This document shows positions 51,608-61,925 of a stretch of DNA of 64,000 bases, piece by piece; the first letter of the stretch is position 1, and every line of letters begins with the position of its first letter. Source of the DNA: Nocardia mangyaensis (GTDB lineage Bacteria; Actinomycetota; Actinomycetes; Mycobacteriales; Mycobacteriaceae); the NCBI RefSeq assembly GCF_001886715.1, contig NZ_CP018082.1, positions 2,852,001 through 2,916,000 on the forward strand, read 5' to 3'. The translations under genes were made by a program, and so were the position numbers. The notes below the pieces were generated by a model. It searched no databases and was not told the DNA's origin. It saw only the letters and a program-made list of their open reading frames with translations.

Positions 51608-51918
51608 CTAGTGTTCCGTGCCTGAAATCCGTTGCAGATATCGTGCGAGGGAGTCGAGTATCTCGTCGGCGGTCTTGCGCCAGACGAATGGGCGTGGGTT
51701 GGTGTTCTGCTGGTCGACCCAGTCTCGGACGTCTTTCTCGAGTGCAGCGACGCTTTTGTGGACGCTGCGGCGTAGTAGTTGCTGGGTGAGGAGCCCGAAC
51801 CAGCGTTCGACCTGGTTGAGCCAGGAGGAGCCGGTCGGGGTGAAGTGCACGTGGAACCGTGGGTGGGCGGCGAGCCATTGCTGGACCATCGGGGTCTTGT
51901 GGGTGGCGTAGATGCCCC
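51608..51918 (-). pseudogene. IS630 transposase, 3' part
   Basis: The frame starts at the insertion boundary and reads THKTPMVQQWLAAHPRFHVH FTPTG, SSWLNQVERWFGLLTQQLLR with the catalytic Glu, and RPFVWRKTADEILDSLARYL. It is the continuation of the frame that breaks off at about 53262. Confidence 0.9.
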
Positions 51919-53260
51919 TATGGATGTCAAGCGGCGGTGGGTTGTGATTGCGTGCTCGGTGCGGGTGTCGGATTGGTGATCAGGTAGTAGATCTCCCGTG
52001 CGATATAGCGTTTGAGGCAGCGGATGGCCTCGCGGCGAGTCTTGCCTTCGGTGGTGCGTCGGTCGAGGTAGTCGCGGCTGCGCTGGTCCCAGCGCAGGCC
52101 GGAGAGCGTGATGCGGTAGAGCGCTGCGTTGGCCTGGCGGTCGCCGCCGCGGTTGAGTCGCCGTCTGTGGGTCTTGCCCGAGGACGCCTGCACGGGGCTG
52201 ACGCCGCAGAGGGATGCGAAGGACGCCTCGCTGTGCAGGCGGTCCGGATTGTCCCCGGCCGTGACGAGCAAGGCTGCCGCGCTGTCGGGGCCGATTCCAG
52301 GACGGTCCAGTAGCACCGGGGTGTGTAGTGCGACGGCATCAGTGATCCGGTGCTCCAGATCACGGATCTCACCGGTCAGTTCACGGATCCGGCGGGCCAG
52401 CAGCCGAAGCGTGTGGATCGCGGCGCTGGTGACGTCGTTCGGTGCGGTCGGCGGGAGTTCTGCGCAGCGACGGAAGAGTACGGGATTGCTCAGGCCTCGC
52501 GTAGCGCCGGGTCGGCGCTGATCAGTACGGCCTTGAGCTGGTTGATCGTCTGTGTCCGGGCCTTGATAGCGGATGCTTTGGCCAGCTTGAACATTCGCAG
52601 CATTTCCACCGGCCCGTCACCTGTCTTCATGCTGCCGGTCGCCCGGCCCGAGGGTACTGCCCGGGCGGCTGTTTCGGCGTCGATGGCGTCGGTTTTGCCG
52701 CGGCGGCGGCGAGTGGCCTTGTCTGGCTGATTGACCTCGATCACCTGCACGTCTTCCGCACGCAGGTGCCGAGCCAGTGCCGCGCCGTAGGATCCGGTGC
52801 ATTCCACCCCGGCCCGCCGCAGCGGACCGAAGGTGCGCGCCCACATCAGCAGCTGCTCGTAGCCGGCCCTGGTCGTAGGGAACGCATGGCTGCCCAGCAA
52901 GGCTCCCAAGGGCGTGACCACCGCCGCGACATGTAGATCCTTGTGCGTGTCCACGCCGAGAACGACCTCGCCCGCGGTGTTGTCGTCTTGGCTGGGCAGG
53001 ACCGGGTGGGGCATGCTGGGCACAGTCGTCTGTCTCCTGACCGGAACTCGGGGAACGGATGGCCGTCGCCGGGCCGGTGGAGGCGGTCAGAACTGTGATG
53101 GTGCCCTGTTCACGGCAAGGCCCCTATCGGGACACGCCCCACCGGTCCGGCGGCAGCAAGCACCGCCCAGGGCTGGGCCGACAGATCTACGAAAAGACAC
53201 CACGGCCGGTTGTCGCACGGGTCAGACCCCAGCCCAGGACGGCACTTGATCATCTTCACA
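51915..53260 (-). mobile_element. IS110-type element nested in the IS630 element
   Basis: The IS630 transposase sequence stops after DVHLVCDN near 53262 and resumes with THKTPMVQQW near 51910, bracketing this element. IS110 elements usually lack long inverted repeats, and none are visible here, so exact ends are uncertain by some tens of bases. Confidence 0.7.
51927..53023 (-). pseudogene. IS110-family transposase, frameshifted
   Basis: N-terminal part (ATG 53023) has the DEDD catalytic features of IS110: VVLGVDTHKDLHVAAVVTPL, AGVECTGSYGAALARHLRAE, EVNQPDKATRRRRGKTDAID AE. The C-terminal part in another frame has the transposase_20 domain: VLLDRPGIGPDSAAALLVTAGDN, FASLCGVSPVQASSGKTHRR and NAALYRITLSGLRWD. 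At 52495-52510 the frame breaks (ALREA then stop, resuming GLSNPVLFRR), apparently by loss of a few bases in a CGCG-rich repeat. Unless this is an error or frameshifting, the enzyme is inactive. Confidence 0.8.
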
Positions 53261-54058
53261 GTTGTCGCAGACCAGGTGCACGTCCAGCTCGTGAGGAACG
53301 GCCTTGTCGATGGTGACCAGGAATTTCTTGAACTCGGTGGCGCGGTGGCGGCGGTGGAGTTCGCCGATGACGGTGCCATCGGCGATGTTGAATGCGGCGA
53401 ACAGGCTGGTGGTGCCGTGACGGGCGTAGTCGTGGGTGCGGCGCTCGGGCATGCCGGGCATCATCGGCAAGACCGGCTGGGACCGGTCCAGAGCCTGCAT
53501 CTGAGACTTCTCGTCGACACAGAGAACCACGGCTTGTTCGGGCGGATTGTGGTACAAGCCAACGACATCGACGACCTTCTCCACGAACAACGGGTCGGTG
53601 GAGATCTTGAAACCATCGGCCAGGTGGGGTTTCAAGTCGAACCGCCGCCAGATCCGCCCGACCGTCGATTTCGACAGCCCGGACCGCCCGGCCATCGCCG
53701 ACCGCGACCAGTGCGTGGCATCGGCCGGGACCTGCTCGAGGGTCATCTCGACCACCTGCTGCACCTGATCGAGCAGGATGGACGGCGGCCGGCCCGGCCG
53801 CGGTTCATCGGCCAGACCAGCCAATCCGTACTCGATGAACCGGTTCCGCCACTTACGCACCGTCATCGCCGACACACCCACCTCAGCGGCAACGTGGGTG
53901 TTGAACGCGCCCGGCTCGGCGCAGGCCAGCACGATCCGGCACCGCAACGCATACGCCTGCGTCGACGTCGCCGCTCGCGCACCACGCACCAACTCCCGAC
54001 GCTGAGCGTCGGTCACTACCAAATCCGGACCCGATCTCGGCCGCCCCGTCCTAGCCAC
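53222..54058 (-). pseudogene. IS630 transposase, 5' part
   Basis: From ATG 54058: two helix-turn-helix segments ([39 protein letters not shown]), first catalytic Asp in [40 protein letters not shown] and second Asp in DVHLVCDN, after which sequence of the inserted element follows and the frame stops. Confidence 0.9.
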
Positions 54059-54184
54059 CGCCGAATCCTACAATTGGACAATGGATTTCAGGCGCGGAAC
54101 ACTAGGATGGCACGCGATAACGCAGTGCCAGACGCCGCGGTCGGTCACGAGTCGTGAACCGCACATTCTGGCTCCTGTGACTGT

Positions 54185-54967
54185 TTAGGTGCGGGGCGGT
54201 GAGTGGTTGGAGGCTTCGGCGGGGATGATCACGTGGCCGAACTGGCGGGAGATGTCGGCATCGAGGTCGGAATCGGTGATGATGCCGGTGATCTCGTCGA
54301 GGCCGGCGACCTTGGCGAGCGCACGCCTGCCGAATTTCGAACTGTCGGCCACGACGAAGGATTGTCCGGCAGCTGTGATCATCGCCCGCTTGAGAGGCAC
54401 CTCGAGGGTGTTCATATTGGTAATCCCGGCCTCGATGTCGACTGCGTCGGCACCCAGGAAGGCCCAGTCGACGGTGTAGTCGGACAGGAACGCGATCGCG
54501 TGCTCACCGACGAGGGTGTAAACCGATCCCAGCAGTTCGCCTCCGGTGACCAGCAGCCGGACACCCGGCGTTTCGGCAATGTATTTGGCGATGCGCAAAT
54601 CGTTGGTGATCACGGTTAATCCAGTGTGGTGTCGCAGTGCGCGCGCGATCTCGTAGGTGGTGGAACCACTGTCGAGAATCACTGTCTCACCGTCGGACAC
54701 GCGGGCCGCGGCCGCCTCACCGATAGCGGCTTTGTCCTCGAGGCGTTCGCCTTCTTTCATGCTGTAGGGCAGCTTCGCGGTGGCCCCGGGTGTCGGGCGG
54801 GCGCCGCCATGGGTGCGCTGTGCCTGCCCGGCTCGTTCGAGGGCGTCCAGGTCGCGACGGATTGTCGATGCGTCGACTCCCAGCATGTCAGCGAGCGCCT
54901 TGGCCTCGACATAGCCGTCGGTGACCAGGCGGTGCATGATTTCGCGCCGTCGGGTGCTCGCGAGCAA
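54185..54967 (-). CDS. DeoR/GlpR-family transcriptional regulator
   Basis: 260 residues. N-terminal DeoR helix-turn-helix STRRREIMHRLVTDGYVEAK, ADMLGVDASTIRRDLDALER, followed by the HGGA hinge, then the sugar-phosphate sensing domain with DSGSTTYEIARAL, VITNDLRIAKYI, GGELLGSVYTLVG and DWAFLGADAVDIEAGIT. Members bind a phosphorylated sugar as inducer. The gene is divergent from the sugar-phosphate operon starting at 55135, 167 bp away, so that operon is its probable target. Confidence 0.92.
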   Translation of the reverse strand: MLASTRRREIMHRLVTDGYVEAKALADMLGVDASTIRRDLDALERAGQAQRTHGGARPTPGATAKLPYSMKEGERLEDKAAIGEAAAARVSDGETVILDSGSTTYEIARALRHHTGLTVITNDLRIAKYIAETPGVRLLVTGGELLGSVYTLVGEHAIAFLSDYTVDWAFLGADAVDIEAGITNMNTLEVPLKRAMITAAGQSFVVADSSKFGRRALAKVAGLDEITGIITDSDLDADISRQFGHVIIPAEASNHSPPRT

Positions 54968-55134
54968 AGGTTGCCTCCCGGAACCTGGTTGGTGGATCAG
55001 TGATTGCGACGTACGAGTTCGTGCATCGTACTCGAGCTCCTACTGAAACAGGATATTGACTTCCCCGCGCAGGGTCTGCATGCTTTCGAGCAAAGATTGC
55101 GCGAGTTCGTGCGCAACAGACTGCGAGGAATCCG

Positions 55135-56244
55135 ATGAACCGCACACTGAAGTGTTTGGCCGACGAGGGCGTCTCGGTCTGGCTGGACGACCTGAGCAGG
55201 CACTTGTTGCGGACGGGCCGGCTGGCACGGCTCGTCCGGTCGGGCACGGTAGTCGGACTGACTACGAACCCGACGATCTTCCACGACGCACTCGGCGAAG
55301 ACGCGGAATACGAGGAGGAGATGCAGGCTCTGCGTGAGCGTGGCATGTCCGCGCTCGCTGCAGTTCGCGCGTTGACCACCGGAGATGTTCGCGCGGCCTG
55401 CGACGTGCTGGCGCCCGTGTACGAAGCAACCGGGGGACGCGACGGCCGGGTATCGATCGAAGTCGACCCGCGATGGGCCCGCGATACCGAACGCACGATC
55501 GAGGAAGCTCGGCAGCTGTGGCATATCGTCGACCGGCCCAACGCGATGATCAAGATTCCCGCCACCGTGGAGGGTTTGCCGGCGATCACCACCTGCCTCG
55601 CCGAAGGGATCAGTGTCAACGCGACGTTGATCTTCTCCGTGCGGCGCTACCACCAGGTCATCGACGCATTTCTGACGGGGCTGGAAAAGGCGAAGGCCGC
55701 CGGGATCCCCCTGTCGGAGATCGGGGCTGTCGCATCGTTTTTCATCTCGCGCGTCGACACTGAGGTGGATCGGCGTCTTGACGCGATCGCGACGTCGGCT
55801 GCTGCCGCACTGCGTGGACGCGTCGCGATCGCGAATGCGCGTTTGGGGTATCTGCTGTACGAGAACATGCTGCGCGACAGTCGATGGTTGGAGCTGCGTG
55901 CGGCCGGGGCCGCACCGATGCGTCCGCTGTGGGCGTCGACCGGTGTGAAGGACCCCGCCTACGTCGACACCCGCTACGTGACCGAGCTTGTCGCGCCCGG
56001 AACGGTCAATACCATGCCGGCGGCCACTTTGGATGCGGTGATCGCGCACGGAACCGTTTCGGGCGATCGTGTCACGACCAACTACGACGATGCCTGGGTA
56101 GTCTTCGGCCAGCTCGCCGAGGTCGGGATCGATTTCGAAGAGGTACTCGAGCAGCTCGAACACGAGGGTATCGCGAAGTTTCAGACATCGTGGCAAGCGC
56201 TGATCGGGGCCGTCGAGCGGCTCCTGTCGGGGGGTCGGTCATGA
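55135..56244 (+). CDS. tal: Transaldolase
   Basis: 369 residues, the size of actinobacterial (TalB subfamily 4-like) transaldolases. It starts [20 protein letters not shown], has [13 protein letters not shown], and the Schiff-base Lys140 in [36 protein letters not shown] and [15 protein letters not shown] follow. It exchanges dihydroxyacetone units between sedoheptulose 7-phosphate and glyceraldehyde 3-phosphate in the pentose phosphate pathway. It leads a four-gene operon and overlaps the next start codon (ATGA). Confidence 0.95.
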   Translation: MNRTLKCLADEGVSVWLDDLSRHLLRTGRLARLVRSGTVVGLTTNPTIFHDALGEDAEYEEEMQALRERGMSALAAVRALTTGDVRAACDVLAPVYEATGGRDGRVSIEVDPRWARDTERTIEEARQLWHIVDRPNAMIKIPATVEGLPAITTCLAEGISVNATLIFSVRRYHQVIDAFLTGLEKAKAAGIPLSEIGAVASFFISRVDTEVDRRLDAIATSAAAALRGRVAIANARLGYLLYENMLRDSRWLELRAAGAAPMRPLWASTGVKDPAYVDTRYVTELVAPGTVNTMPAATLDAVIAHGTVSGDRVTTNYDDAWVVFGQLAEVGIDFEEVLEQLEHEGIAKFQTSWQALIGAVERLLSGGRS

Positions 56245-57926
56245 GGAGGTCGTCTCAGGACGCCGGTCTCGGTTCGACAGGCGAGTCGTCTGTGAGCCCA
56301 TCCGAAACGTTCGTGTGGGGCGAATTGGTCGCCCATCATGCGGAGTTGGCGGCGACGACAATGGGGGAGCTGTTCGATCGCGATCCTCGGCGCGGGTCCG
56401 CCCTGTCCGCAAAGTATGACGGTCTCGTACTTGATTATTCGAAGAACCTGATCACCGAACGCACCGTGAGTTTGCTGATGCGTCTGGCCCGCGAGCGTGG
56501 TCTGGCTACGGGGATCGAGGCGATGTTCGGCGGCGCGCGAATCAACACGACCGAGGATCGAGCGGTGCTGCATACCGCTCTGCGTTCTCCCGCAGGTGAG
56601 ACCGTTCTGCTGGACGGTGTCGATGTGGTCCGCTCGGTGCACGACGTCCTGGGGCGGATGAGCCACCTCGCCGAGGAGATTCGGTCGGGGCGGTGGTGTG
56701 GCGCAACCGGCCGTCCGGTTCGGACAGTGGTGAACATCGGTATCGGTGGGTCCGATCTCGGACCGGCGATGACCTACCACGCGTTGCGCGAATTCGCGCA
56801 GGACGGGGTCGAGGCACGGTTCGTCTCGAACGTCGACGGTCACGACATCGACCGGGTCCTTCGTGGGCTGGACCCTGCAACGACGCTGTTCGTCATCTCG
56901 TCGAAAACGTTCACCACGGTCGAGACGTTGATCAACGCCCGCACCGCCCGACAGTGGCTGGTGGATCGACTCGGTGCCGACGCGGTGGGGAAGCATTTCG
57001 TGGCGGTATCGACCAACGCCGATGAGGTGGCTGCGTTCGGGATCGATCCGGCCAACATGTTCGAATTCTGGGACTGGGTCGGTGGACGGTATTCGGTGCC
57101 ATCGGCGATCGGGCTGTCGCTCATGATCGTCATCGGCTCCGGGCAGTTCCGTGAGCTCCTGGCCGGAGCGCACAGCATCGACAGCCACTTCCGCATGGCT
57201 CCACTCGAGGACAACCTGCCCGTGTTGCTCGGCCTGCTGGGTATCTGGCATCGAAACTTCTGTGGTGCACAAGCTTTGGCAGTTCTGCCGTATGATCAAC
57301 GGCTCGCCTTGCTGCCGGCCTATCTCCAGCAGCTCGACATGGAGAGCAATGGCAAGTCCGTTGATCGGTACGGACGTGCGATCGCTGTCGATACCGCGCC
57401 GATCCTCTGGGGTGCGCCGGGCACGAACGGGCAGCACGCCTTCTTCCAGCTGCTGCATCAGGGAACAACCATTGTCCCGAGCGACTTCATCGGCGTACTC
57501 GAGCCCGCTCACTCGCATCGGGCGCACCACGACCTGCTGATGGCGAACCTGTTCGCGCAAACCCGAGCTCTGGCTTTCGGCGACCTCGGTAATGCCGGTG
57601 AGCGGCCGCCTCACCGTTCGTTTGCGGGCGATCGGCCGAGCAACACGATCCTGCTTCCGCGTCTCACCCCGTACACGCTGGGGCAACTGATCGCGTTGTA
57701 CGAGCACAAAGTGTTCGTGCAGGGCTGGATCTGGGGAGTGAACTCGTTCGACCAGTGGGGCGTCGAACTCGGGAAGAAACTCGCCACGAGCATCCACGAC
57801 GATCTCGAATCCGATCGAGCACCCAGCTTGGACAGCTCCACCAACGCACTCATGAGGCGCTACCGGCGTGTCCGTCGATCGGGCATGGCCGATCATTCAA
57901 CCACTGCTAACGACGAAATGATCTGA
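56241..57926 (+). CDS. pgi: Glucose-6-phosphate isomerase
   Basis: 561 residues. PGI motifs are complete: [87 protein letters not shown] with the catalytic Glu, [16 protein letters not shown] with the catalytic His, and a Lys near [14 protein letters not shown]. It interconverts glucose and fructose 6-phosphate, so fructose 6-phosphate made by transaldolase can return to the oxidative branch. Start ATG 56241 overlaps the transaldolase stop. Confidence 0.97.
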   Translation: MRRSSQDAGLGSTGESSVSPSETFVWGELVAHHAELAATTMGELFDRDPRRGSALSAKYDGLVLDYSKNLITERTVSLLMRLARERGLATGIEAMFGGARINTTEDRAVLHTALRSPAGETVLLDGVDVVRSVHDVLGRMSHLAEEIRSGRWCGATGRPVRTVVNIGIGGSDLGPAMTYHALREFAQDGVEARFVSNVDGHDIDRVLRGLDPATTLFVISSKTFTTVETLINARTARQWLVDRLGADAVGKHFVAVSTNADEVAAFGIDPANMFEFWDWVGGRYSVPSAIGLSLMIVIGSGQFRELLAGAHSIDSHFRMAPLEDNLPVLLGLLGIWHRNFCGAQALAVLPYDQRLALLPAYLQQLDMESNGKSVDRYGRAIAVDTAPILWGAPGTNGQHAFFQLLHQGTTIVPSDFIGVLEPAHSHRAHHDLLMANLFAQTRALAFGDLGNAGERPPHRSFAGDRPSNTILLPRLTPYTLGQLIALYEHKVFVQGWIWGVNSFDQWGVELGKKLATSIHDDLESDRAPSLDSSTNALMRRYRRVRRSGMADHSTTANDEMI

Positions 57927-57929
57927 AAT

Positions 57930-59375
57930 ATGACTTCCTTCAGTGTGACCGCTCAGATCGGTGTGACCGGCCTTGCCGTCATGGGCAGCAACATCGCCCG
58001 TAACCTCGCTCGCCACGGCTATACCGTGGCTTTGCACAACCGCAGCGTCGCCAAGACCGACGCGCTGCTCGGCGCTCACGGAAACGAGGGCGCGTTCGTT
58101 CGCACCGAGACCATCGAGGAATTCGTCGGCGCTTTGGAGAAGCCGCGGCGAGTGCTGATCATGGTCAAGGCGGGCGAGGCCACCGACGCGGTGATCGAGG
58201 ATCTGGCCGCGGTCATGGAGCCCGGCGACATCATCATCGACGGCGGCAATGCCCTCTACACCGACACCATCCGCCGCGAGGCAGCGATGACGGCTCGAGG
58301 TCTGAACTTCGTGGGGGCGGGGATCTCCGGCGGTGAGGAGGGCGCGCTCAACGGGCCTTCCATCATGCCGGGCGGGCCGAAAGAGTCCTATGAGTCGCTG
58401 GGGCCGTTGCTGGAATCGATTTCCGCGAAGGTCGACGGCGTTGCTTGCTGCACCCATATCGGCCCGGACGGCTCCGGTCATTTCGTGAAGATGGTGCACA
58501 ACGGCATCGAATACGCCGACATGCAGCTTATCGGCGAGGCCTACCACCTGCTGCGCGACGCTCTCGGCTTCGACGCCGGGCGGATTGCCGAGGTGTTCAC
58601 CGACTGGAACTCCGGTGAACTGGAGAGCTACCTGGTGGAGATCACCGCGGAAGTGCTTCAGCAGATCGACACAACCACCGGCAAGCCGCTGGTCGATGTC
58701 ATCGTAGACGCCGCCGAGCAGAAAGGCACCGGCAGGTGGACGGTCAAGTCCGCGCTGGACCTCGGCGTACCCGTCACCGGGATCGCGGAGGCCGTCTTCG
58801 CCCGCGCGTTGTCGGGATCGCGCGCGCAACGCAGGGCCGCCGATGGCCTGGCCTCCGGGATGCTGGCGGAGAACCCCACCGATGCAGCGCAATTCACCGA
58901 AGATGTCCGCAAGGCCCTGTACGCCTCCAAGATTGTCGCCTATGCCCAGGGCTTCGACCAGATCGCGGCCGGCAGCACCGAATACGGCTGGGGTTTGTAT
59001 CCGGGTGATTTGGCCACCATTTGGCGTGGGGGTTGCATCATCCGGGCCAGCTTCCTCGACCGCATCAAAGAGGCCTACGAGGGCAACCCGGACCTGCCGA
59101 GCTTGATCCTGGCCCCCTATTTCCGCGAGGCCATCGCCGAAGCTGTGGACAGCTGGCGCCGTGTCGTCTCCACCGCTGTCCGGCTGGGGATCCCGGTGCC
59201 GGCCTTCGCTTCCTCGCTATCTTACTACGACGCTCTCCGCGCCGAACGTCTTCCCGCCGCCCTCACCCAGGCTCAGCGTGATTTTTTCGGCGCCCACACG
59301 TATGAACGCACCGACAGACCGGGCAAATTCCACACGCTGTGGAGCGGAGACCGCAGCGAACTACGCACCGAATGA
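57930..59375 (+). CDS. gnd: 6-phosphogluconate dehydrogenase, decarboxylating
   Basis: 481 residues, the long decarboxylating form. N-terminal GVTGLAVMGSNIARNLARHG binds NADP (HNRS at the second strand end), IIDGGNALYTDT, FVGAGISGGEEGALNGPSIMPGG, GHFVKMVHNGIEYADMQLI with the catalytic Lys and Asn, and late EQKGTGRWTVKSALDLGVPV. It yields ribulose 5-phosphate, CO2 and NADPH. Only 3 bp separate it from pgi. Confidence 0.97.
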   Translation: MTSFSVTAQIGVTGLAVMGSNIARNLARHGYTVALHNRSVAKTDALLGAHGNEGAFVRTETIEEFVGALEKPRRVLIMVKAGEATDAVIEDLAAVMEPGDIIIDGGNALYTDTIRREAAMTARGLNFVGAGISGGEEGALNGPSIMPGGPKESYESLGPLLESISAKVDGVACCTHIGPDGSGHFVKMVHNGIEYADMQLIGEAYHLLRDALGFDAGRIAEVFTDWNSGELESYLVEITAEVLQQIDTTTGKPLVDVIVDAAEQKGTGRWTVKSALDLGVPVTGIAEAVFARALSGSRAQRRAADGLASGMLAENPTDAAQFTEDVRKALYASKIVAYAQGFDQIAAGSTEYGWGLYPGDLATIWRGGCIIRASFLDRIKEAYEGNPDLPSLILAPYFREAIAEAVDSWRRVVSTAVRLGIPVPAFASSLSYYDALRAERLPAALTQAQRDFFGAHTYERTDRPGKFHTLWSGDRSELRTE

Positions 59376-59433
59376 TGTGGTAGTCGACATCGTCGCGTTC
59401 GTTGAAAAGAATTGAGAGACAGAGACAGAGGCA

Positions 59434-60438
59434 GTGGATATCAAACTCGGATTCAAGGCATCGGCGGAACAGTTCGGCCCGCGGGACCTGGTGGAGCTGG
59501 CGGTCGCCGCAGAGCAACACGGCCTCGACAGCGCGACGGTCTCCGATCACTTCCAGCCCTGGCGGCATAACGGCGGCCACGCGCCCTTTTCGCTAGCGTT
59601 CCTCGTCGCAGCAGGAGAGCGCACCCGGCGGATTCAACTCGGCACCTCGGTGCTGACGCCAACTTTCCGATACAACCCGGCAGTGATCGCGCAAGCGTTC
59701 GCGACCATGGGGTGCCTATACCCGAACCGCATCATGCTGGGAGTCGGCACCGGTGAGGCACTGAACGAGATCGCCACCGGCTACAGGGGCGAATGGCCGC
59801 AGTTCAAAGAGCGTTTCGCGCGGCTCCGTGAATCCATCGAACTCATGCGAGCACTGTGGACGGGCCAGCGCACAGACTTCGACGGCGAGTACTACCAGAC
59901 AGTCGGCGCCTCGATCTACGACGTGCCCGAGCAAGGCATTCCGGTGTATATCGCGGCAGGCGGTCCTGTGATGGCTCGGTACGCAGGCAGAGTGGGTGAC
60001 GGCTTCATCTGTACCTCGGGCAAGGGGATGGACCTCTATACCGAGAAGCTGATGCCGGCCCTCAGCGAGGGAGCGAACAAGGCGGACCGCGCGCTCGACG
60101 ATATCGACCGGATGATCGAGATCAAGATCTCCTATGACACCGATCGCGAACTCGCGCTGGAAAATACGCGGTTCTGGGCACCGTTGTCGCTGACCGCAGA
60201 ACAGAAGCATTCCATCACTGACCCGATCGTGATGGAGGCCGCCGCGGACGGGCTGCCGATCGAGCAGATTGCCAAACGCTGGATCGTCGCCGCCGACCCG
60301 GACGAGGCAGTGGAACAGATCAAGCCCTACATAGACGCAGGACTCAACCACCTGGTCTTCCACGCTCCCGGTCATGACCAACAACGTTTTCTGAACCTGT
60401 TCGCCCGTGATCTCGCACCCAGGCTGCGCGCGTTGTAA
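59434..60438 (+). CDS. fgd: F420-dependent glucose-6-phosphate dehydrogenase
   Basis: 334 residues from GTG 59434. The sequence is clearly Fgd: [40 protein letters not shown] with the catalytic His and the F420 contact region, [48 protein letters not shown]-type loop and [20 protein letters not shown]. It oxidises glucose 6-phosphate to 6-phosphogluconolactone while reducing F420 to F420H2. Its position after gnd completes an oxidative pentose-phosphate unit in which the first step charges F420 and the third NADPH. Confidence 0.96.
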   Translation: MDIKLGFKASAEQFGPRDLVELAVAAEQHGLDSATVSDHFQPWRHNGGHAPFSLAFLVAAGERTRRIQLGTSVLTPTFRYNPAVIAQAFATMGCLYPNRIMLGVGTGEALNEIATGYRGEWPQFKERFARLRESIELMRALWTGQRTDFDGEYYQTVGASIYDVPEQGIPVYIAAGGPVMARYAGRVGDGFICTSGKGMDLYTEKLMPALSEGANKADRALDDIDRMIEIKISYDTDRELALENTRFWAPLSLTAEQKHSITDPIVMEAAADGLPIEQIAKRWIVAADPDEAVEQIKPYIDAGLNHLVFHAPGHDQQRFLNLFARDLAPRLRAL

Positions 60439-60483
60439 CCGGCGAATAGTCGAACACACATCGAACTCAGCGGAGTGACTCGA

Positions 60484-61234
60484 ATGAGTACCAACCCCGC
60501 GATCGTCACCGGTGCTGCCCGGGGAATCGGTGCTGCCGTGGCCCGCCGTCTGGCCGCGGACGGATTCGCCGTCGCCGTCATCGATCTCGACGAGGCCGCG
60601 GGCAAACCGGTGGTCGCCCAGATCGCGGCCGCCGGTGGACGTGCGATAGCGATCGGCGCCGACGTCGACGACGAGGTCGCCGTCGACGCCGCTGTCGAGC
60701 GGGTCGCCGCCGAGCTCGGCGCGCCCACCGTGCTGGTCAACAACGCCGACGTCCTGCGCGACAACCTGCTCTTCCGGGTGACCGCCGACGACTGGGACAC
60801 CGTCACCAACGTCCACCTGCGCGGGTCGTTCCTGATGCCCCTGGCGGTCCAGAAGCACATGACCGCAGCCGGTTTCGGTCGCATCGCCAACCTGTCGAGC
60901 ACCTCCGCGCTCGGCAACCGCGGACAGGCCGACTACGCCGCCGCCAAGGCGTGGCTGCAGGGCTTCACCAAGACCCTCGCACTCGAACTCGGCAAGTTCG
61001 CATCACGGCCAATGCGATCGCACCCGGCTTCACCGAAACCGGGATGACCGCGGCGACGGCGGCGCGCGTCGGTGTCGCGTTCGAGGACTTCAAGGCCGGG
61101 GCCGCGGCGGAGATCCCCGTGGCGCGCACCAGTGTGCCCGACGATATCGCGCAAGCGGTGTCGTTCTTCGTCAGCGAGGGCGCCGGTTCGTCTCCGGACA
61201 GGTGCTCTACGTCGCGGGCGGGCCGAAGGCATGA
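60484..61234 (+). pseudogene. SDR (FabG-like), two frameshifts
   Basis: From ATG 60484 the frame gives a good SDR up to YAAAKAWLQGFTKTLALELG KF. One base is missing at about 61006 (the next frame continues ITANAIAPGFTETGM), and another at about 61190 (frame continues SGQVLYVAGGPKA and stop). Both losses are single bases next to short runs (TTCG and GGTTCG), so sequencing or assembly errors must be considered; if real, the gene is dead. Confidence 0.75.
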
Positions 61235-61596
61235 GGACTTTCCACGGCATCGACGAACTCGCCGACGCTGTCGGCACCCGCCTCGGCTACTCCGAATGGC
61301 ACACCGTGGCCCAGGCCCAGATCGACACTTTCGCGGACGCGACCGGCGATCACCAATGGATCCATATCGATCCGGCGAAGGCGACACACGGTCCGTGGTT
61401 GGCCCAGGCGTTTTGCAGAGCCCTCGCGGTCTACGCAGGCGAAGAGGCGGAGCCGCTACACGGCGGCATGGGCATGACCTGGGAGCATCCGGCCCACCTG
61501 TACCTCGAGCGCGCCAAAGCCGACCAGCTCGCCTTCGGCACCGCCAGTGCGCACCGGGCGCGGCTCGCCGGACTGGTCGAGGATTCGGGATCATGA
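61231..61596 (+). pseudogene. Chimera of MaoC N-terminus and acyl-CoA dehydrogenase C-terminus
   Basis: 121 codons from ATG 61231. Residues 1-50 (MRTFHGIDELADAVGTRLGY, AQIDTFADATGDHQWIHIDP) are the start of a MaoC-type dehydratase; from about residue 53 (FCRALAVYAGEEAEPLHGGM, GMTWEHPAHLYLERAKADQL) the sequence is the C-terminal end of an acyl-CoA dehydrogenase. A deletion of about 1-2 kb would join two genes in frame in this way. Neither half contains a full active site. It overlaps the next fragment by ATGA. Confidence 0.8.
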
Positions 61597-61925
61597 TCGT
61601 CGGGGTCCTGCGCGAAGCGCGTCCCCGCGAAACGCGGGTGGCCGCCACTCCGGCGACGGCCACCCGGCTCGTCCGGCTCGGCTACGACGTCGTGGTCGAG
61701 ACCGGCACGGGCACCCTCGCGTCGTTCTCTGACGGCGCCTACGTCGAGGCGCGCGCCACGATCGGCAACGCGCGCGCCGCTTATGTCGTGCTCGGTTCAA
61801 CGCTCCGGCGGCCTACCAGCTCGACGACATGAACCCCGGTGCCACCGTGATCAGTCTGCTGGGGGTCGTGAACGATCCAAATCTGGTCACCGACCTCGGC
61901 AAGCGCGCCGGTCTTTCAGGCTGGC
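61593..61925 (+). pseudogene. NAD(P) transhydrogenase alpha subunit (PntA-like) fragment
   Basis: MIVGVLREARPRETRVAATP, LVRLGYDVVVETGTGTLASF, SDGAYVEARATIG are the beginning of the AlaDH/PNT domain. One base is missing near 61796, after which another frame continues NAPAAYQLDDMNPGATVISL LGVVNDPNLVTDLG. The rest is replaced by transposase sequence. Confidence 0.75.

Larger units (their letters stand above)
51611..54102 (-). mobile_element. IS630-family element interrupted by an IS110-type element
   Basis: The ends are inverted repeats: left GTGTTCCGTGCCTGAAATCC from 51611, right (reverse complement) GTGTTCCGCGCCTGAAATCC ending at 54102. Both are flanked by TA (51609-51610 and 54103-54104), the IS630 target duplication. 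The transposase gene inside is split by another element at about 51915-53260. Confidence 0.9.

Noticed and set aside
56181..57896. Long minus-strand frame opposite pgi
   Set aside because: Shadow of a strongly conserved glucose-6-phosphate isomerase gene.
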